DNA of 64,000 nt from Mesostigma viride (GCA_009746045.1 RPFO01000253.1:725720-789719); one strand, 5' to 3'; shown: positions 11,646 through 24,361, counted from the first letter of the stretch. Notes: generated by a model from the sequence alone, not told the origin. Translations and numbers: made by a program.

Positions 11646-12297
11646 ATTTGCACAGCAACTCGTCAGCAGAGCTTGTGAGCTCCTGGTCCTTGCCGGCTGG
11701 AATGACCCTAGGCTGCTGGCTAGCAACCTTTATCCTCACACCAGGCCTACGACCCTCGATAGGCTCGCCACTCGTCGTGACGACCAAGGTTCGTGTGTGA
11801 AGACGCTCGTTGCCTCGTTGAGCCTCGAGCTATATGCAACCTCGTTCCATCCTTGTTCCTCGGTCATGAGCAACGCTGGGCAACGCTACATTGCCAGGGC
11901 CTCGTATCGCTGCCTGCATCCTGTTGCAGGCAGCATACAGGAATCTCTGGCTATCCTGTGTCTAGGACAGCACAGGACCTGCCACAGTCCTGCAAGGACT
12001 TACATCCTTGCAGACCTGCTGGCTGGTTACTGGCTTCTACTAGCCACAGTACCGTTGAGCCCTCAGTACACTGTGTCCCAGTCACGTGAGAGTACAGGCT
12101 AAGCCTGTGCAGGCACGGCCTGCCACGTGTCCTGTCCACTATGCCCTGAGTGTGCCCCGCCCTCGCCCACCGGTCGGCAGTACTTCGGGACTTGATAACT
12201 TTCTAGTCCCTTGTCTGTTCTAGGCGGTTGACACGGCGTTGGAAAGGTCTCCTCAACCTGCATCCATCTAGCACATTGGTGCCCCAATATGCTAACT
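11646..12297 (-). repeat. 3' LTR of copy A
   Basis: 652 bp. On the minus strand it starts AGTTAGCATATTGGGG and ends TGTGCAAAT. It has two single-base deletions compared with the 654-bp LTRs of copy B, in the block near 11910-11925. The PPT AAGAAAGGGTTGG lies directly next to it at 12298-12310. Confidence 0.9.
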
Positions 12298-13234
12298 CCA
12301 ACCCTTTCTTGTTTTGGAGCTTGGACCAGCCTGAGAACCTATCAGCCACTGTCCCCACAAGCCTTCAGACATCTGATCCCTCCCAGAGACCAGACCTGCC
12401 TTTTCTTTTGGAACCTGAGGTGCCTCCAAATATTAGCTAGGCCTGCTCATTGGTTCAAAGGTTGCCCTCTGACCCACATGACATCCCAACCCTTTCTTTG
12501 GGAACCTGGTGTAGATTAAAGTTAGGTCTTCACTTAGTCAGAGGAGTTTGGATAGAGGAGTCCATGAACGTACTATTGTGAGTTCCTGGTCATCCAGTTA
12601 TCACAGGCGCCCGTTCATATGGCGCCCGCCACGGAGCCTCCTTTATCTTTTAAATCCTTCCAAAGACTGAGAGAGCCCTGACAAATGTTAGCCAACACAT
12701 GGGGAGCCCATGTCCTCACTGAGGGATAAACTCAGGATTCATACATGCCAGGCTGAGGTCAGCTGGGGAATCGAACCCCACCCCATCTCCTCCAGGTTTG
12801 GATCAGCTCCTGGAACTGAGCATCACAAACAACAAGACATGACAATAACAAGATTATGTTTTATTATAAAGGAGTATAACCCATAGTGAGGCCCCTGGCA
12901 ACCACGTCCAACATGGTCACACAACCAGGGATTTTATTAGCATGCAACAGGTTGGTTACAGAGAATATATACAAATGTACAGCAACCTGTTAGAGCCAAC
13001 ACTTGGGCTGCCCTTGCAGGGTCCATTCCATGAAGACCCAAGGCCCATTACAAAGTCCTTAAGACTCTTCTGCAGCTCCATGACAGAGCCAGGCGAAATT
13101 CTCAGCCAGGGGAGTGACTCCACCCTGACCCCTGTCCAGCAGAGTGTGTCTGAACTCTGAAGGACCTGCTGTCAGCCACCACGTGGCTGCCCAGCCCACT
13201 GGGATGCCTCCCACCTAGAGCAAGGCTGTTTGGT
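12298..13234 (-). other. 3' untranslated region of copy A with PPT and T-arm-like motif
   Basis: No gene. Contains the PPT next to the LTR and, at 12767-12777 on the minus strand, GGTTCGATTCC. That motif equals the pol III B-box consensus and sits in a GGGG-TTCGATT-CCCC hairpin like a tRNA T-arm. The motif recurs at the same place in copies B, D and E2. Confidence 0.6.
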
Positions 13235-16200
13235 CTACTCTGGCCCTCCCCCCTTGGAGGCCATGAGCCCACGAAGCAAAGGGTATTGCAGCTCAGCCTT
13301 CTCCTCCAGCTTGGTGAGAGCATCTGCAGGGTTGTCCACGCCAGCCACATGTTCAATGTTAGCTAAGCAAGACATTTCCTTGAGCAACAAATAATCAAGG
13401 TCCCTGCTCCTGGCCAGCTGCCTGTGCACAAACTGCACCATGCCCATGCTGTCAGTTCTTACCAGTGTGTGCATCTGCAACCGACAGGAAGCCACTTGAC
13501 ATAGCTGGTAAAATAGCTCCCTCAAGTAAAGAGCAGTATGAAGCCCTTCACAGATTGCCCTGCACTCAGCAATGTCACTGCTGGGAGTTACCCTGTTTTG
13601 CAACCGACTGTACCAGCAGACCAGAGAGGACTGTTCCTGCACCAGGGATATTAATGCTGCTGCACGGCCCCTGACCTCTGTGACCTTCCTACTATCCATA
13701 GAACTGTCCACATAGAGCATCATGTCAAAAGGCCTGTACAAATCCAAAGGACCCAGCATGAGAGGGGGAGACATGCGAACAGCCTCTACCACTCTCTCAG
13801 CACCCACCTCAACCAGTTGGGAATCGGTCAACCGACTCAGTACCAACAGGTCAGGAGCACAAATGCTGGCCAGCCATGCCAACATACCTCGTATTGTTGC
13901 ACATCTGGCCTGGGTGATGGGCTCCTGCAAGGCATCTATGATCTGCTGAGGATAATCCTTACCACCCTCCAGCTGGATGGACCATGTACCCTGCTGATGG
14001 ACCAAGGTCGCCTGCATTCCACAAAACACCATGGGCTCATTCTCAACCATGTACTGGATCTTACCCAGTTCAAACCGTTTCTGGATCCTGGCCAGAGTCA
14101 ACTCTTGCCAAGTGGGATGGCCCAGGAGATGCAGATCATCACCATGCAGGGAGGCAAACGCTGGCAGCCCCTCATAGCTACCCTGAAACAGACAAGGATC
14201 AACTGGAGAGACTGAGAGACCACAGACAGACCTGAGGTACTTCTCCAAGCTCTTCCTCCAGATGATGGGACTCGATCTAAGGCCTTCCACGCCTTTGAGA
14301 ATCCTCAAATACCTCGTCTTCAGCTCTGCCCTCCACACTGCAGGCACCTTAACAAAGAAAGGGGGTATTGTGCGCCAAGTATCCTGTGCTTCCTGCTGAT
14401 CACCCTTAAGAAAAGCCCTCTTGAAATCTACCAACACAGAGCTATAGGGTATCCCCTTCTGCAGAAAAGACAATAAATGCACAACAAAATCCTCCATGTA
14501 TCATGCAGCATCCCTGGTGTGTAAAGCTCCTCATCTGCTAACTGTCCAGTGCCATGGTACTCAGTCACAACTGGTCTAACATGTGGCACCTGCACGCCAT
14601 CTACCTCCTTGAGCTTGAGGACAAACATCAATCTGAGCAGCTGGTGATCCTCAGGGAGGACATCCACAGGCTCTGCACAGTTGGCAACTATCCACTCATG
14701 CCCAGAAGCAACAAAGCCAAGAGTCCATGCCTTAGCCATCTTGGGGCTTTGCATCATCTCCACTAGCTTGCGCCAAGGTACAGGACTCGTTCCTGGGATC
14801 TGGTACCTCTGCACACCCAACTCACGTGGGTCAAACGTAGTAGGGAGGATCAGCAGGTCCCCAGCAATGGGCTCCTTTGTATCAGGACCCTCTGCCTCTA
14901 GACCCCTCACAGCCCTTACAGCCACACTAAGACCCTGGGAGTAGCGATATCTCTGCAAGGGAAGGCGGCCCTGCCCTTCTAATGCTAGCTCCTCAGAGGA
15001 TATCCTCACCCCTGGTAAGCACAAGAAGTTCTGACCTAGAATGGCAGGCCCCTGATACCCTTCAACCACACTGAACGTGGTGGGCACCCCCAGGATAGGC
15101 ACACTCACTTCTCCCAAGATCTTCATGGACACATTCCCAGAGAAATCAGACACAGCTAGGCAGCTAGGGGATGACCACTGCAAGCCTGCAGCATCCTCTA
15201 CCCTTAGAATGGACACCTGTGAGTTGGTATCCACTTCTAGTGCTGGTGCCCCACATGACCCCCATCCCGTGAGCTTAGATACCTTGGGATCACGCTTGCT
15301 GTTCTGCAGAGCTCGAATGATGTCCGCCATAAGCAGCCCCCTGGACTGTGGTGCAGCCCTGGCCACCTCTGGCCTTGTGACAGACGTCTCAGCAGACTCC
15401 TGCTCACCCTCATCCATCCAGGACAGACCATAATCCAAGCATGGTGGGTTAGCATCTGCTGCCTGGCTCTCATCCTGCTCATCTCCCTCCAAGGGAGGAT
15501 CAGGGCCGTCTTCAGGCCAGATTGCAGTTGGCCTTCTCTCCTTGACGTGAGCCCAGGATAGCCTGTACACGTGCTTGGGATTACTCTCCAAAGCCACCAG
15601 ACAAGAATGGTTAGCTTCCTCAACATGGGTTACCTGCCCATCTTGCCACTTGCCACGCTTGCCTGGTAATGACGGTTCCTTCCACATCCTGACCCTCAGT
15701 CCCACCTGGGGCCTCAGCATTTTCCAACCCTTGTCCTTACGCCTCAATCTGGAAAACACCCTGTCTGCCTTCTTCAGGCAGGCTGCCACCACGTCCTGTG
15801 ATAGCATACCAAACTGCAATGCCAGGGGAGAGACTGCCACACCATCATAGTAATAGGTTACCCTGTGGTTAAGCTGCTCCTCAATCCCCTTACACCAAGC
15901 TGCTTTCTCTAGAGCTGATGCCACAACAGGCACACTCCTAGCTGCTAGCACCACTGTTTTTACTTCACGTATAGATCTCTCTACAGCTCCCTGCTGCCCA
16001 TGGCATTCCCTAGGGACCACTACCAACTTACAAGGAAGCTGGTCAGCCAGCTTGATCAAGCAGTCAAACTGCAAGTCAGCTTGCACCTTGGTGTACACCC
16101 CAAAGCCTGGCAACAAAGACTGGAGACCCATCAACAGCTGATGCTCCTGCATTCCAGGAAGAATGGTCAGCAACCTATATCTGCTAAACCTATCCACCCC

Positions 16201-16820
16201 CACCAACAGATACATGCCCCTGATGTGTTGGATGTCCACCTGGATATCCCCCCGCTCTCTAGCAGGTTCTCTGGCATGGGACTGTGGGAGGCGAACAGCA
16301 TTCTCCTGACAGACACAATTCTGAGCAGCTGCACTGCAGGCCTCTAGCAAAGGCTCCTTGCCAATCTTCCAAGCAAACATCTCTGCCTGCTTAGATGGCC
16401 AAAGATATGGTGTAGAGTGTTTCCAGCCTGAGCATAGCTCAACCCCCTGTCAGCCTGGCTGCACAGAGAGGAACGTGACAAAGACTGTGTGCTTGGGATA
16501 GCACGACCCACCTGCTGTTCTCTTGCTCCAGGGACCTCCTCCAAGGTAGCTCGGCTCCCAGAGCCAGCCCCGGTTCCCACAGAAGCTGCAGGTCCTTCCA
16601 GTCTGGCGGCTTGACTCCCAGAGTCAACCCCAACAACTGGAGACCCTGCACCTGCCACAGGCACAGGGAATTCCACTGCTGCAGCAGCGTTATTGCAATC
16701 ATTGAGTGGAAGCACCTCATCATTCCCAACCCCTTGCTGCTGCACAAGAGGGACACCCCCATTACTATGTACAACTGTTCGTCCCACTAGGGGTGATTGA
16801 CTATTTACAGGGGACAACAT
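13235..16820 (-). pseudogene. Copia-type pol of copy A (IN, PR-like, RT, RNase H)
   Basis: Order on the minus strand: a Ser/Gln-rich N-terminus from ATG 16820; integrase finger with HHIFGH (interrupted) and NCVC; the core motif VDIQHIRGMYLLVGVD; QADLQFDCL; and QQGAVERSIREVK (DDE). Then come an SH3-like integrase tail, a retropepsin-like segment with EVDTNSQVSIL and AILGQNFL, RT with VDFKRAFLKGD and LHGDDL, and RNase H with LYVDSSMDSRK, TDSMGMVQF and NPADALTK. Single-base losses near 16389 and near 14470 break the frame; copy B is intact at both places. The product would be the enzyme polyprotein of the element. Confidence 0.85.
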
Positions 16821-16826
16821 CTCAAG

Positions 16827-18174
16827 TCATGGCTTACCCACCTGGCCAGAGCCTGCTCCAGCAGACTTGGCCTGGTCTGGGCAGTCACGTCGCCAATGAC
16901 CCGTCCTGCCACATCCAAAGCATTTGTCATCCTTCCCAGCAGCAGCCTTCTTCAGGCCACCCTGGTTCTGGCTGCTCTGACTGGCCTGGGTGCCCTGGCC
17001 CTGGCTCTTGCCTTGCCCTTGGCCACCCTTGTTCTGCTGACCACCCTGGTGACCACCAGCCTGCTGCTGACCCTTGCCTTTGGATCCCTGCTGCTGGCCC
17101 TTGCCACCCTGGTTACCATTCTGCCTGCGCCTGTTAGCCCTCTGACGCCTACTAGGTCTGGTTTCTCCCTGAGCACCCTGCCCAGGGGCGTCACCATGGA
17201 CCTGATGAGCGGAGGCTGAAGGGGCACCAGTCACCTGGATTGCCTTGCAAGCAGCATTGTCAGATGGACGGATATTGAAAATAACCTTTTGCAAGGCTGG
17301 CCACGTCCCATCTGTCTGATCAGCAAACATCCTAGCTGCATTTCTCCCATCCACACTCAGCCCCATGCGATCCAGGAAGTAATCTGCCACTGCTCTATCA
17401 GTCAGATTGAAGCCATGCTTGGCCCCCTTCTCCCTGATGCGTGTGAGCCGCTGCAGCTCCTCAGCTATTGTGCCCTTGATCTCAAAGGTATCATAGCTGA
17501 GCTTATAGTGATTAGTGAGGTTGAGTACCTTATCAGAAAACTCCTGACGTAGGCCCTCTAGGAACTGAGACCAAGTCAGCTTGTCCTTGACAGCCTGCCT
17601 AGCCTTGTCCCTCACCGCTCACTTGAATCCCTATTAGTCGTGGATGTGTGGAATACCTGCACAAGGTTGACAGTGGGATCTACAGAGCATGAAACTAGCT
17701 CCATATCCTCCAACCACTTGTCTAGCTCTTCCTGTCCCACAGGAGGCTTGAGAGGCTTCTGGCCATTCATCACAGCCACAGCACTCATATGAGGTCTAGT
17801 CCCAGGCAAAGCACGAGGGTCACTGCCAATGACAGCAGCTCCTACTGGTGCTAATGGCGCAGGAACATAGCTGCAGGAACACCAGACGCAGGCACACATG
17901 GTCTCTTACCAGGTGCTTGACGTTCAGCATCATTCTGGCCCTCCCCCGTCAGCACCACGCCGTCGGTTGGCCACCCTGCACGCTCCTCCCCTTGTGCCAC
18001 CTCTTTCCTCTTCCGGTTGGACGCCCTCCTGCCATTGACGCCCTCTGCCGTTGGGATTGCCTGTCCCTCTGGCACGACGTTGGCGGGGCCTCCCGTGTCT
18101 GCCCTTGCCTCACCCCCGCCATCCCCCGCTCCCGCCCCGCTCCCGCTGCCGCCCCCGCGCGTGTTACGAAGCAT
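16827..18174 (-). pseudogene. Gag of copy A
   Basis: Start ATG at 18174 (MLRNTRGGGSG). A Gly/Ala-rich N-terminus is followed by a frame change near 17870-17900 shared with copy B. The capsid-like region follows (ELDKWLEDMELVSC, ADYFLDRMGL), then a Gln/Gly/Lys-rich low-complexity stretch, and a zinc knuckle CFGCGRTGHWRRDC of the CX2CX4HX4C type near the C-terminus. A one-base loss near 17619, not in copy B, breaks the frame again. Gag ends in TGA, and pol follows in the same frame without another stop up to its first ATG. Confidence 0.8.
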
Positions 18175-18382
18175 TATAGAATACACAGAAAACACACGCA
18201 GATATGGCCGCTGGAACCCACTCAGGCTCACGCACTTACTCCAGACGAGGCCGCCTCCTGGCTTGCACTCGCCTGCCCCTCCTCACGGTCTGGACGCTGC
18301 TCAACACCCTCAGCAACCGATGTGGCTGCTGCTGCCTCTGCGACAATCTGGAGGTCTGGGTTAAACTCTCCCAGCACGCAGG

Positions 18383-19123
18383 TCACAGGTCGCCCGTCTT
18401 CCTTGCGTTCGACTGGATGTTGTGTCTCGCCTGGGTTGCGATGCCAAGCAAGATCGCGTACCCACCGCTTACCGCCGCCGACAAGCTCGTTCTGCTCGCC
18501 TCGGCCGTAACGATCGTACTCGTGAGTACCTCACGAGGGATATGCAGATCAGCTCTCTGCCTCTCCTCGTAGGTCTCGGTAGTGCCGTCGCCCTCGTTTA
18601 TCTGCTGGGCTGAGCGCTTGACGGAGCCCTCTGGCTTGTCAGTCCACTCAAAATGGACGTCTTCAGGCGTCTTCTCGACCCCCGTGACAATCTCCACCTC
18701 CGGACCCCACGCAGTGGTGGTTTCCGGCCTCGGTGTATCAAGCCTTGAGTAGACCCCGAAAGGCTGCGTGGTAATATAGAACCTGTCTGCGTACCCTCTC
18801 GACTCTTGCAAAAGGACAGCAACAAGATTCTCAATGGTTTGGGCAAATACCTCTGCCGTGCTCCAAGGATTCACCGTCTCCCGAGCACGGCGTTCCGGAT
18901 GATGTCGGCGTCTGGTACCCCCTCTCCTAGCACTGCTGTAGCCACCCAGTGGTTAAACAGTCGGGTGCTGCCGAGCGCTGTTGCCACAATCTGGCTAAGC
19001 GCCTCCCTGGCTAGGTCGAGACCGGCTAGCGTGATATGGGCGCCCTGATAAGCGACCTCCACACGATTAGCAGTTTCAGCTAGCGCGTCACGAATGCGCA
19101 CCAACTCTTCCACCGATGGTCGC
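18383..19123 (-). pseudogene. ORF0 of copy A, 5'-truncated
   Basis: Same protein as 31099-32078 in copy B but cut at 19123 by the junction with D and broken by a one-base loss near 18890. The C-terminal end is intact here (frame 18874-18383, ending ARKTGDL), whereas copy B is shifted before that point. See the copy B entry for the domain description. Confidence 0.65.
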
Positions 19124-19631
19124 AATGCAGCTAGGCTGTTTGCAGATCAGACAGATGGGTCGCTGGCTGCCTTAGAGAGGGTAGTCTTGAGCATTCGCCC
19201 ATCTGCCCCTGCTTGTAAACCCATTCAGACCTCAGGTGCTTCAGCCTCCGCTAGCCAGGTGCAGGGGGATGCCCCAGGGCAGGCAGCCCAGGGAGGTCCT
19301 CATCCTAGCAGGCGTCAGAGGGCTGGGAGGCGCAGGGGGGTTGGAAACCAAGGTGGCAAGGGCCAGCAGCAAGGGGCTCAGAACAAGGGTCAGAAGCAGG
19401 CTGGTGGTCACCAAGGGGGGCAGCAGGGGGGGAGGTAGCCAAGGGCAAGGCAAGAGCCAGGGCCAAGGCAACCAGAATAAGCCAGGCAACCAGAACCAAG
19501 GGGGTCAGAGGAAGGCCCCGGCTGGGAAGGAGGATAAGTGCTTTGGCTGTGGTAAGACAGGTCACTGGCACCGTGATTGCCCTGATCTGGCCAATGCTGC
19601 AGGAGCAGGTGGTCAGTCCAGGAAGCCGTGA
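19124..19631 (+). pseudogene. Gag fragment of D
   Basis: Begins inside gag (LFADQTDGSLAALERV, equivalent to MFADQTDGTWPALQKV of copy B). It runs through the Gln/Gly/Lys-rich region with one frame change near 19430 and includes a zinc knuckle CFGCGKTGHWHRDC. It ends in TGA at 19629-19631, followed by CTTAG. As in A/B, pol continues in the same frame after the TGA. Confidence 0.8.
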
Positions 19632-22600
19632 CTTAGTGCAGTGCCCCATGTAAATAGTCAGTCACCCCAGGTGGGGCAGGTGGCACTTGTAAATATGGAT
19701 GATAGGGGTGCACCTCCTGTTCAGCAGCAGGGGGTTGGGAATACTGATGGGTTTGTTCTTCCACATGATTGCAATGTCGCTGCTGCAGCAGTGCAATTCC
19801 CTGGGCCTGTGGCAGGTACAGGGTCTTCAGTGAGTGTTGGCTCTGGGAGTCAAGCAGCTCAGCTGGAAAGTCCTGCTGGCGCCGAGGGAACCACTGTTGG
19901 CTCTGGGAGTCAAGCTGTGGAGGTCCCTGGTTCCAAGGAGCAGGAGGTGGGTCGTGCGGTCCCGCGCACACAGCCAAGTCCTAGTTCCTCCTTATGCAGT
20001 GAGACTGATAGGGGGTTGAGCTATGCAGCCGCTGGGCATACTCTATACCATGTATTTGGGCGCTCTAAACAGGCAGAAATGTTTGCTTGAAAGCTAGGTA
20101 AGCAGCCTCTGTTGGAGTCCTGCACTGCAGCTGCTGAGAACTGTGTCTGTCAGGAGAATCAGATTCACCCACCACGGTCCCACGCTAGAGAGCCTGCTAG
20201 AGAGCGGGGGATATCCAAGTAGATATACAGCACATGCGTGGTTTGTATCTGTTGGTGGGGGTGGATAGGTTCAGCCGGTATGGGCTGTTGACCATCCTGC
20301 CTGGCATGGATGAGCATCACTTGTTGTTGGGTCTCCAGTCTTTGTTGCCATGCTTTGGGGTGTACACCTTGGTGCAAGCTGACTTGCAGTTTGACTGCTT
20401 GAGAAAGCATGCTGATCAGCTTCCGTGTAAGCTGGTAGTGGTCCCTAGAGAGAGTCATGGGCAGCAGGGGCTGTAGAGAGATCTATCCGTGAGGTAAAGA
20501 CAGTGGTGCTAGCAGCAAAGACTGTGCCAGTGGTAGCATCTGCTTTGGAAAAGGCAGCCTGGTGCAAGGGGATTGAGGAACAGCTTAACCACAGGGTAAA
20601 CTATTACTATGATGGTGTGGCAGTCTCTCCCTTAGCAGCGCAGTTTGGGTTGTTGTCCCCAGAGGTAGTGGGTGCCTGCCTGAGAAAGGCAGATAGAGTG
20701 TTTGCTCGGCTGAGGCGCAAGGACAAGGGCTGGAAAAATGCTGAGGCCCCTTGTGGGAATGGGGGTCAGGATGTGGAAGGAGCCATCAATACCAGGCAAG
20801 CGTGGCAAGTGGCAGGATGGGCTGGTAACCCAGTTGGATGAGGCCAACCATTCTTGTCTGGTAGCCTTGGACAGGGATCCTAGGCGCGTGTACAGGTTGT
20901 CCTGGGCTCACATCCGAGAGAAAAGGCCAAGTGCAATCTGGCCTGTAGACGGCCCTGAGCCTCCCTTGGAGGTTGAGGCTCAGGAGGAGAGCCAGGCAGT
21001 AGATGCTAACCCTCCATGCTTGGATGATGGTCTGTCCTGGATGGACGAGGGTGAGCTGGAATCTGCTGCATCAACTGTCACAAGGCCAGTAGGGGGCCAG
21101 GGCTGGACCAAAGCCCAAGGGGCTCCTCATGGCGGACGTCATCCGGGCATTGATGAGCGGCAAGCGTGATCCCAAGGTATCTAAGCTCACGGGGTGGGGG
21201 TCATGCTGGGCAGCAACATTAGAGGTGGATACCAACTCGCAGGTGTCCATTCTGAGGGCTGAGGATGCTGCAAGGTTGCAGATGTCTGTAGCCGGTTGCC
21301 CAGCCGTGTCTGATTTCTCGAGGAATGTGTCCATGAAAGTTCTGGGGGAGGTGAGTGTGCCTATTCTGGGGGTGCCCACGGTGTTCTATGTGGTAGAGGG
21401 CTATGAGGGTCCAGCCATACTGGGGCAGAATTTCTTATGCCAGCCGGAGGTGACGATAACCTCTGAGGAATTGGCACTAGAAGGGCAGGGTAGTTTACCC
21501 CTCCAGAGATATCGCTACTCCCAGGGACTTAGTGTGGCTGTAAGGGCTGTGAAGGGTGTTGCAGTGGAGGGGCCTGATTCTAAGGAGCCCATTGCTAAGG
21601 ACCTGCTGATCATCCCAACTACGTTTGACCCACGCCAGTTGGGGGTGCAGAGGTACCAGATCCCTGGAACGAGTCCTGTACCTTGGCGCAAGCTAGTGGA
21701 GATGATGCAAAGCCCCAAGATGGCTAAGGCATGGACTCCTGGCTTCGTTGCTTCTGGGCATGAGTGGATGATTGCCAACTGTGCAGAGCCTGTAGAGGTC
21801 CTCCCTGAGGATCACCAGCTGCTCAGATTGATGTTTGTCCTCAAGCTCAAACAGGTAGATGGTGTCGAGGTGCCACATGTCAGACCAATTGCAACCGAGT
21901 ACCATGGCACTAGACAGATAGCAGATGAGGAGCTCTATACTCCAGGGATGCTGCATGACACGTGGAGAATGTTGTTGTGTGTTTTCTTATCCTTCCTGGT
22001 CAAAGGCATTGCCTATGGCTCTGCTTTGATAGATTTCAAGGGGGCTTTTCTCAAAGGTGACCAGGAAGAGGCTAGGGAGACATGGCGAACAATACCACCT
22101 TTCTTTGATAAGTGTGCCTGCTGTGTTAAGTGTCCCTACAGGAGCCCATTACCCGGCCAAGGGGTGCTACCATACGCGGTATGTTGGCATGGTTGGCTAG
22201 CATTTGTGCGCCTAACCTGCTGGTCTTGAGTCGGTTGACAGATTCCCAGCTGGTCGAGGTGGGTGTTGAGAGTGTGATGCAATCTGTGAGGATGTCTCCA
22301 CCTCTCATCTTGGGTCCTTTGGATTAGTACAGGCCCTTTGACATGGTTCTCTATGTGGACAGTTCTATGGATAGTAGGAAGGTCACAGAGGTCAGGGGGC
22401 GGGCAGCAGCATTAATCACCCTGGTACAGGAACAGTCCTCTCTGGTCTGCTGGTACAGTCGGTTGCAGAATAGGGTAACCCCCAGCAGTGACATTGCTGA
22501 GTGCAGAGCAATCTGTGAGGGGCTGCACACAGCCCTTTACTTGAGGGAGCTTTTCTACCAGCTATGTAAGGTAGCTTCCTGTCGGTTGCAGATGCACACA

Positions 22601-22798
22601 CTGGTGAAAACTGGCAGCATGGGCATGGTGCAGTTCGTGCACAGGCAGCTGGCCAGAAGCAGGGACCTTGATTATCTGTTGCTCAAGGCACTGTCCTGCT
22701 TTGCTGACATTGAATATGTGGCTGGCGTGGACAACCCTGCAGATGCTCTCACCAAGCTTGAGGCTCTGAGGTGGGATGTGTCCCAGTGGGCTGGGTAG
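19632..22798 (+). pseudogene. Pol of D, lacking the RT catalytic region
   Basis: Pieces in order: the Ser/Gln-rich start (19641-20090), integrase finger and core (GLYLLVGVDRFSRY, 20234-20476), integrase tail (20503-20841), retropepsin-like EVDTNSQVSIL with AILGQNFL (21220-21430), and RT up to DFKGAFLKGD (about 22030-22060). Near 22117-22133 the sequence jumps straight to the RNase H connector (GATIRGMLAWLASICAP), so the HGDD part, about 0.8 kb in A/B, is deleted. RNase H motifs follow (LYVDSSMDSRK, DIAECRAICEGLH, NPADALTK) to a stop at 22796-22798. Several frameshifts and stops are present. It cannot be autonomous. Confidence 0.85.
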
Positions 22799-23691
22799 CC
22801 AGAAATGGCTGACAGCAGGTTCTTCAGGGTTCGTACACCCTGCTGAACAGGGGTCAGGGTGGAGTCACTCCCCTGGCTGAGAATAACGCCTGGCCCTGTC
22901 ATGGGGTTGCAGAAGGGTCTTAAGGACCTTGTAACCGGCCTTGGGTCTTCATGGAATGGACCCTGAAAGGGCAGCCCAAATGTTGGCTCTTACAGGTTGC
23001 TGTACATTTGTTTATATTCTCTGTAACCAACCTGTTGCATGCTAATAAAACCCTGGTTGTGTGACCATGTTGGACGTGGTTGCCAGGGAGCCTCATTATG
23101 GGTTATTCTCTCTATATTAATAAGTCATAATCGTGTTATCTCCATTTCATGTTTGTTTGTAATGTACAGTTCCAGGAGCTGTTCCAAACCTGGAGGATAT
23201 GGGGTGGGGTTCGATTCCCCAGCTGACCACAGCCTGGCATGTGTGAATCCTGAGTTTATCCCTCAGTGAGGACATGGGCTCCCCAGTTTGGCAAGCATTA
23301 ACTGGGCTCTATCCGTGTCTGTTGAATGAAAAGGAAGGGGAATGGTTGTGAGCGGGCGCCTCTGATACGGGCGCCTGTGATAACTGGAAAGGACCAGGAA
23401 CTCACAATAATACGTATCATAACTTCCTCTGTCCAAGTTCAGCTGCCTGGATGTAGAGACCTCACTTTTCTCCTCAACCAGGTTCCCAAAAGAAAGGGTT
23501 GGGGGCTGACATCTGGGTCAGGGCTGGGCCTTAGAACCAATGTTGGCTCTGGACTAATCTTTGGGTAAAACCTCAAGTTCCAAAAGAAGGGCAGCCCTGG
23601 CCTCTGGGAGAGGTCAGGAGTCTGTGGCATGAGTGAGCATGGCTGATTGGAATCTCAGGCTGGTCCAGCCTCCAAAACAAGAAAGGGTTGG
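22799..23691 (+). other. 3' untranslated region of D with T-arm-like motif and PPT
   Basis: Holds GGTTCGATTCC at 23208-23218 inside a GGGG/CCCC hairpin, as in A, B and E2, plus the gcgcc...gggcgcctgtgataactgg block shared with A/B. The PPT AACAAGAAAGGGTTGG ends at 23691. Confidence 0.6.
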
Positions 23692-24356
23692 AGTTAGCAT
23701 ATTGGGACGCCAATGTGCTAGTTGGATGCAGGATGAGGAGACCTTTCTAACGCCGTACTGACCGCCTGAAACAGACAAGGGACGTGAGAGTTATCAGGTC
23801 CCGAAGTACTGCCGACCGGCGGCGGCGGCAGTGCACACCGAGGTCGCCGTGGACAGGACACGTGGCAGGCAGGGCCTGCACAGGCTTAGCCTGGACCATC
23901 ACGTGACTAAGGTCCACGGAGGCTGAGGACGCAACGGTCCTGTGGCTAAGTAGAGACCAGTAGGCCAGTCGCGGGCTCTGCAAGGATACGCATCCGTGCA
24001 GAGCTGTGACAGGAACTGGTGATACCTAGTCACGGGATGTCAGAGGTCCTTAACGCTGCCTGCAGCAAGGATGCAAGGTAGCGGTAAGCTGAGCTCTGGC
24101 AAGGTAGCGGTGCACTGTGCGAGGCCGACGGGAGATGCCTTAGGGCACCATGGAAATGAGGTAACATAAAGCTATGGCCTAAGGCAGGTCAAGGCAGTTC
24201 TTTGCCGACGCACCGTGGTTGTCACTTGGAGTGAGCAAGCCAGCGAGAGCGTTACCTGGGGCGAGGAGCAAAGGTTGCAAGCTACGCGACCTAGGTCCTA
24301 ACAGTTGCGACAAGGACCAGGAGCTCACGGCAGCTGCCTGGCCGGCGTCGCTAAAT
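23692..24356 (+). repeat. LTR of D
   Basis: 665 bp, starts AGTTAGCATATTGGGA and ends GTCGCTAAAT. The next bases CGTATTATTGC look like the sequence that follows the 5' LTR in copy B (CGTACTATTGC), which hints at a remnant PBS. Together with the copy B LTR at 24362-25015 it forms an inverted repeat of two diverged arms of about 650 bp. Confidence 0.8.
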
Positions 24357-24361
24357 CGTAT

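Larger units (their letters stand above)
11646..19123 (-). mobile_element. Copia-type element, copy A (5'-truncated)
   Basis: Matches copy B (24362-32755) almost base for base from its 3' LTR up into ORF0. It then stops at 19123, where element D begins; copy B continues past the same point. It therefore lacks its 5' LTR, leader and ORF0 start. Differences from copy B are mainly single-base indels, several of which break different genes in the two copies. Confidence 0.85.
19124..24356 (+). mobile_element. Element D: diverged, defective copia-type relative
   Basis: Plus-strand element clearly related to A/B throughout gag, IN, PR, RNase H, 3' UTR and LTR. It is truncated at its 5' end inside gag (no 5' LTR, no ORF0) and has lost the RT catalytic part. 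Its LTR lies head-to-head with the LTR of copy B. Divergence from A/B is far greater than between A and B, so it is an older insertion or a sister family. Confidence 0.8.

Noticed and set aside
18017..18572. Plus-strand ORFs opposite gag/ORF0 of A (and 30564-31297 opposite B)
   Set aside because: Mirror frames of minus-strand genes, with no motif.
23195..23260. tRNA gene at the GGTTCGATTCC motif
   Set aside because: Only a T-arm-like hairpin; I cannot find an acceptor stem, D-arm or anticodon arm.
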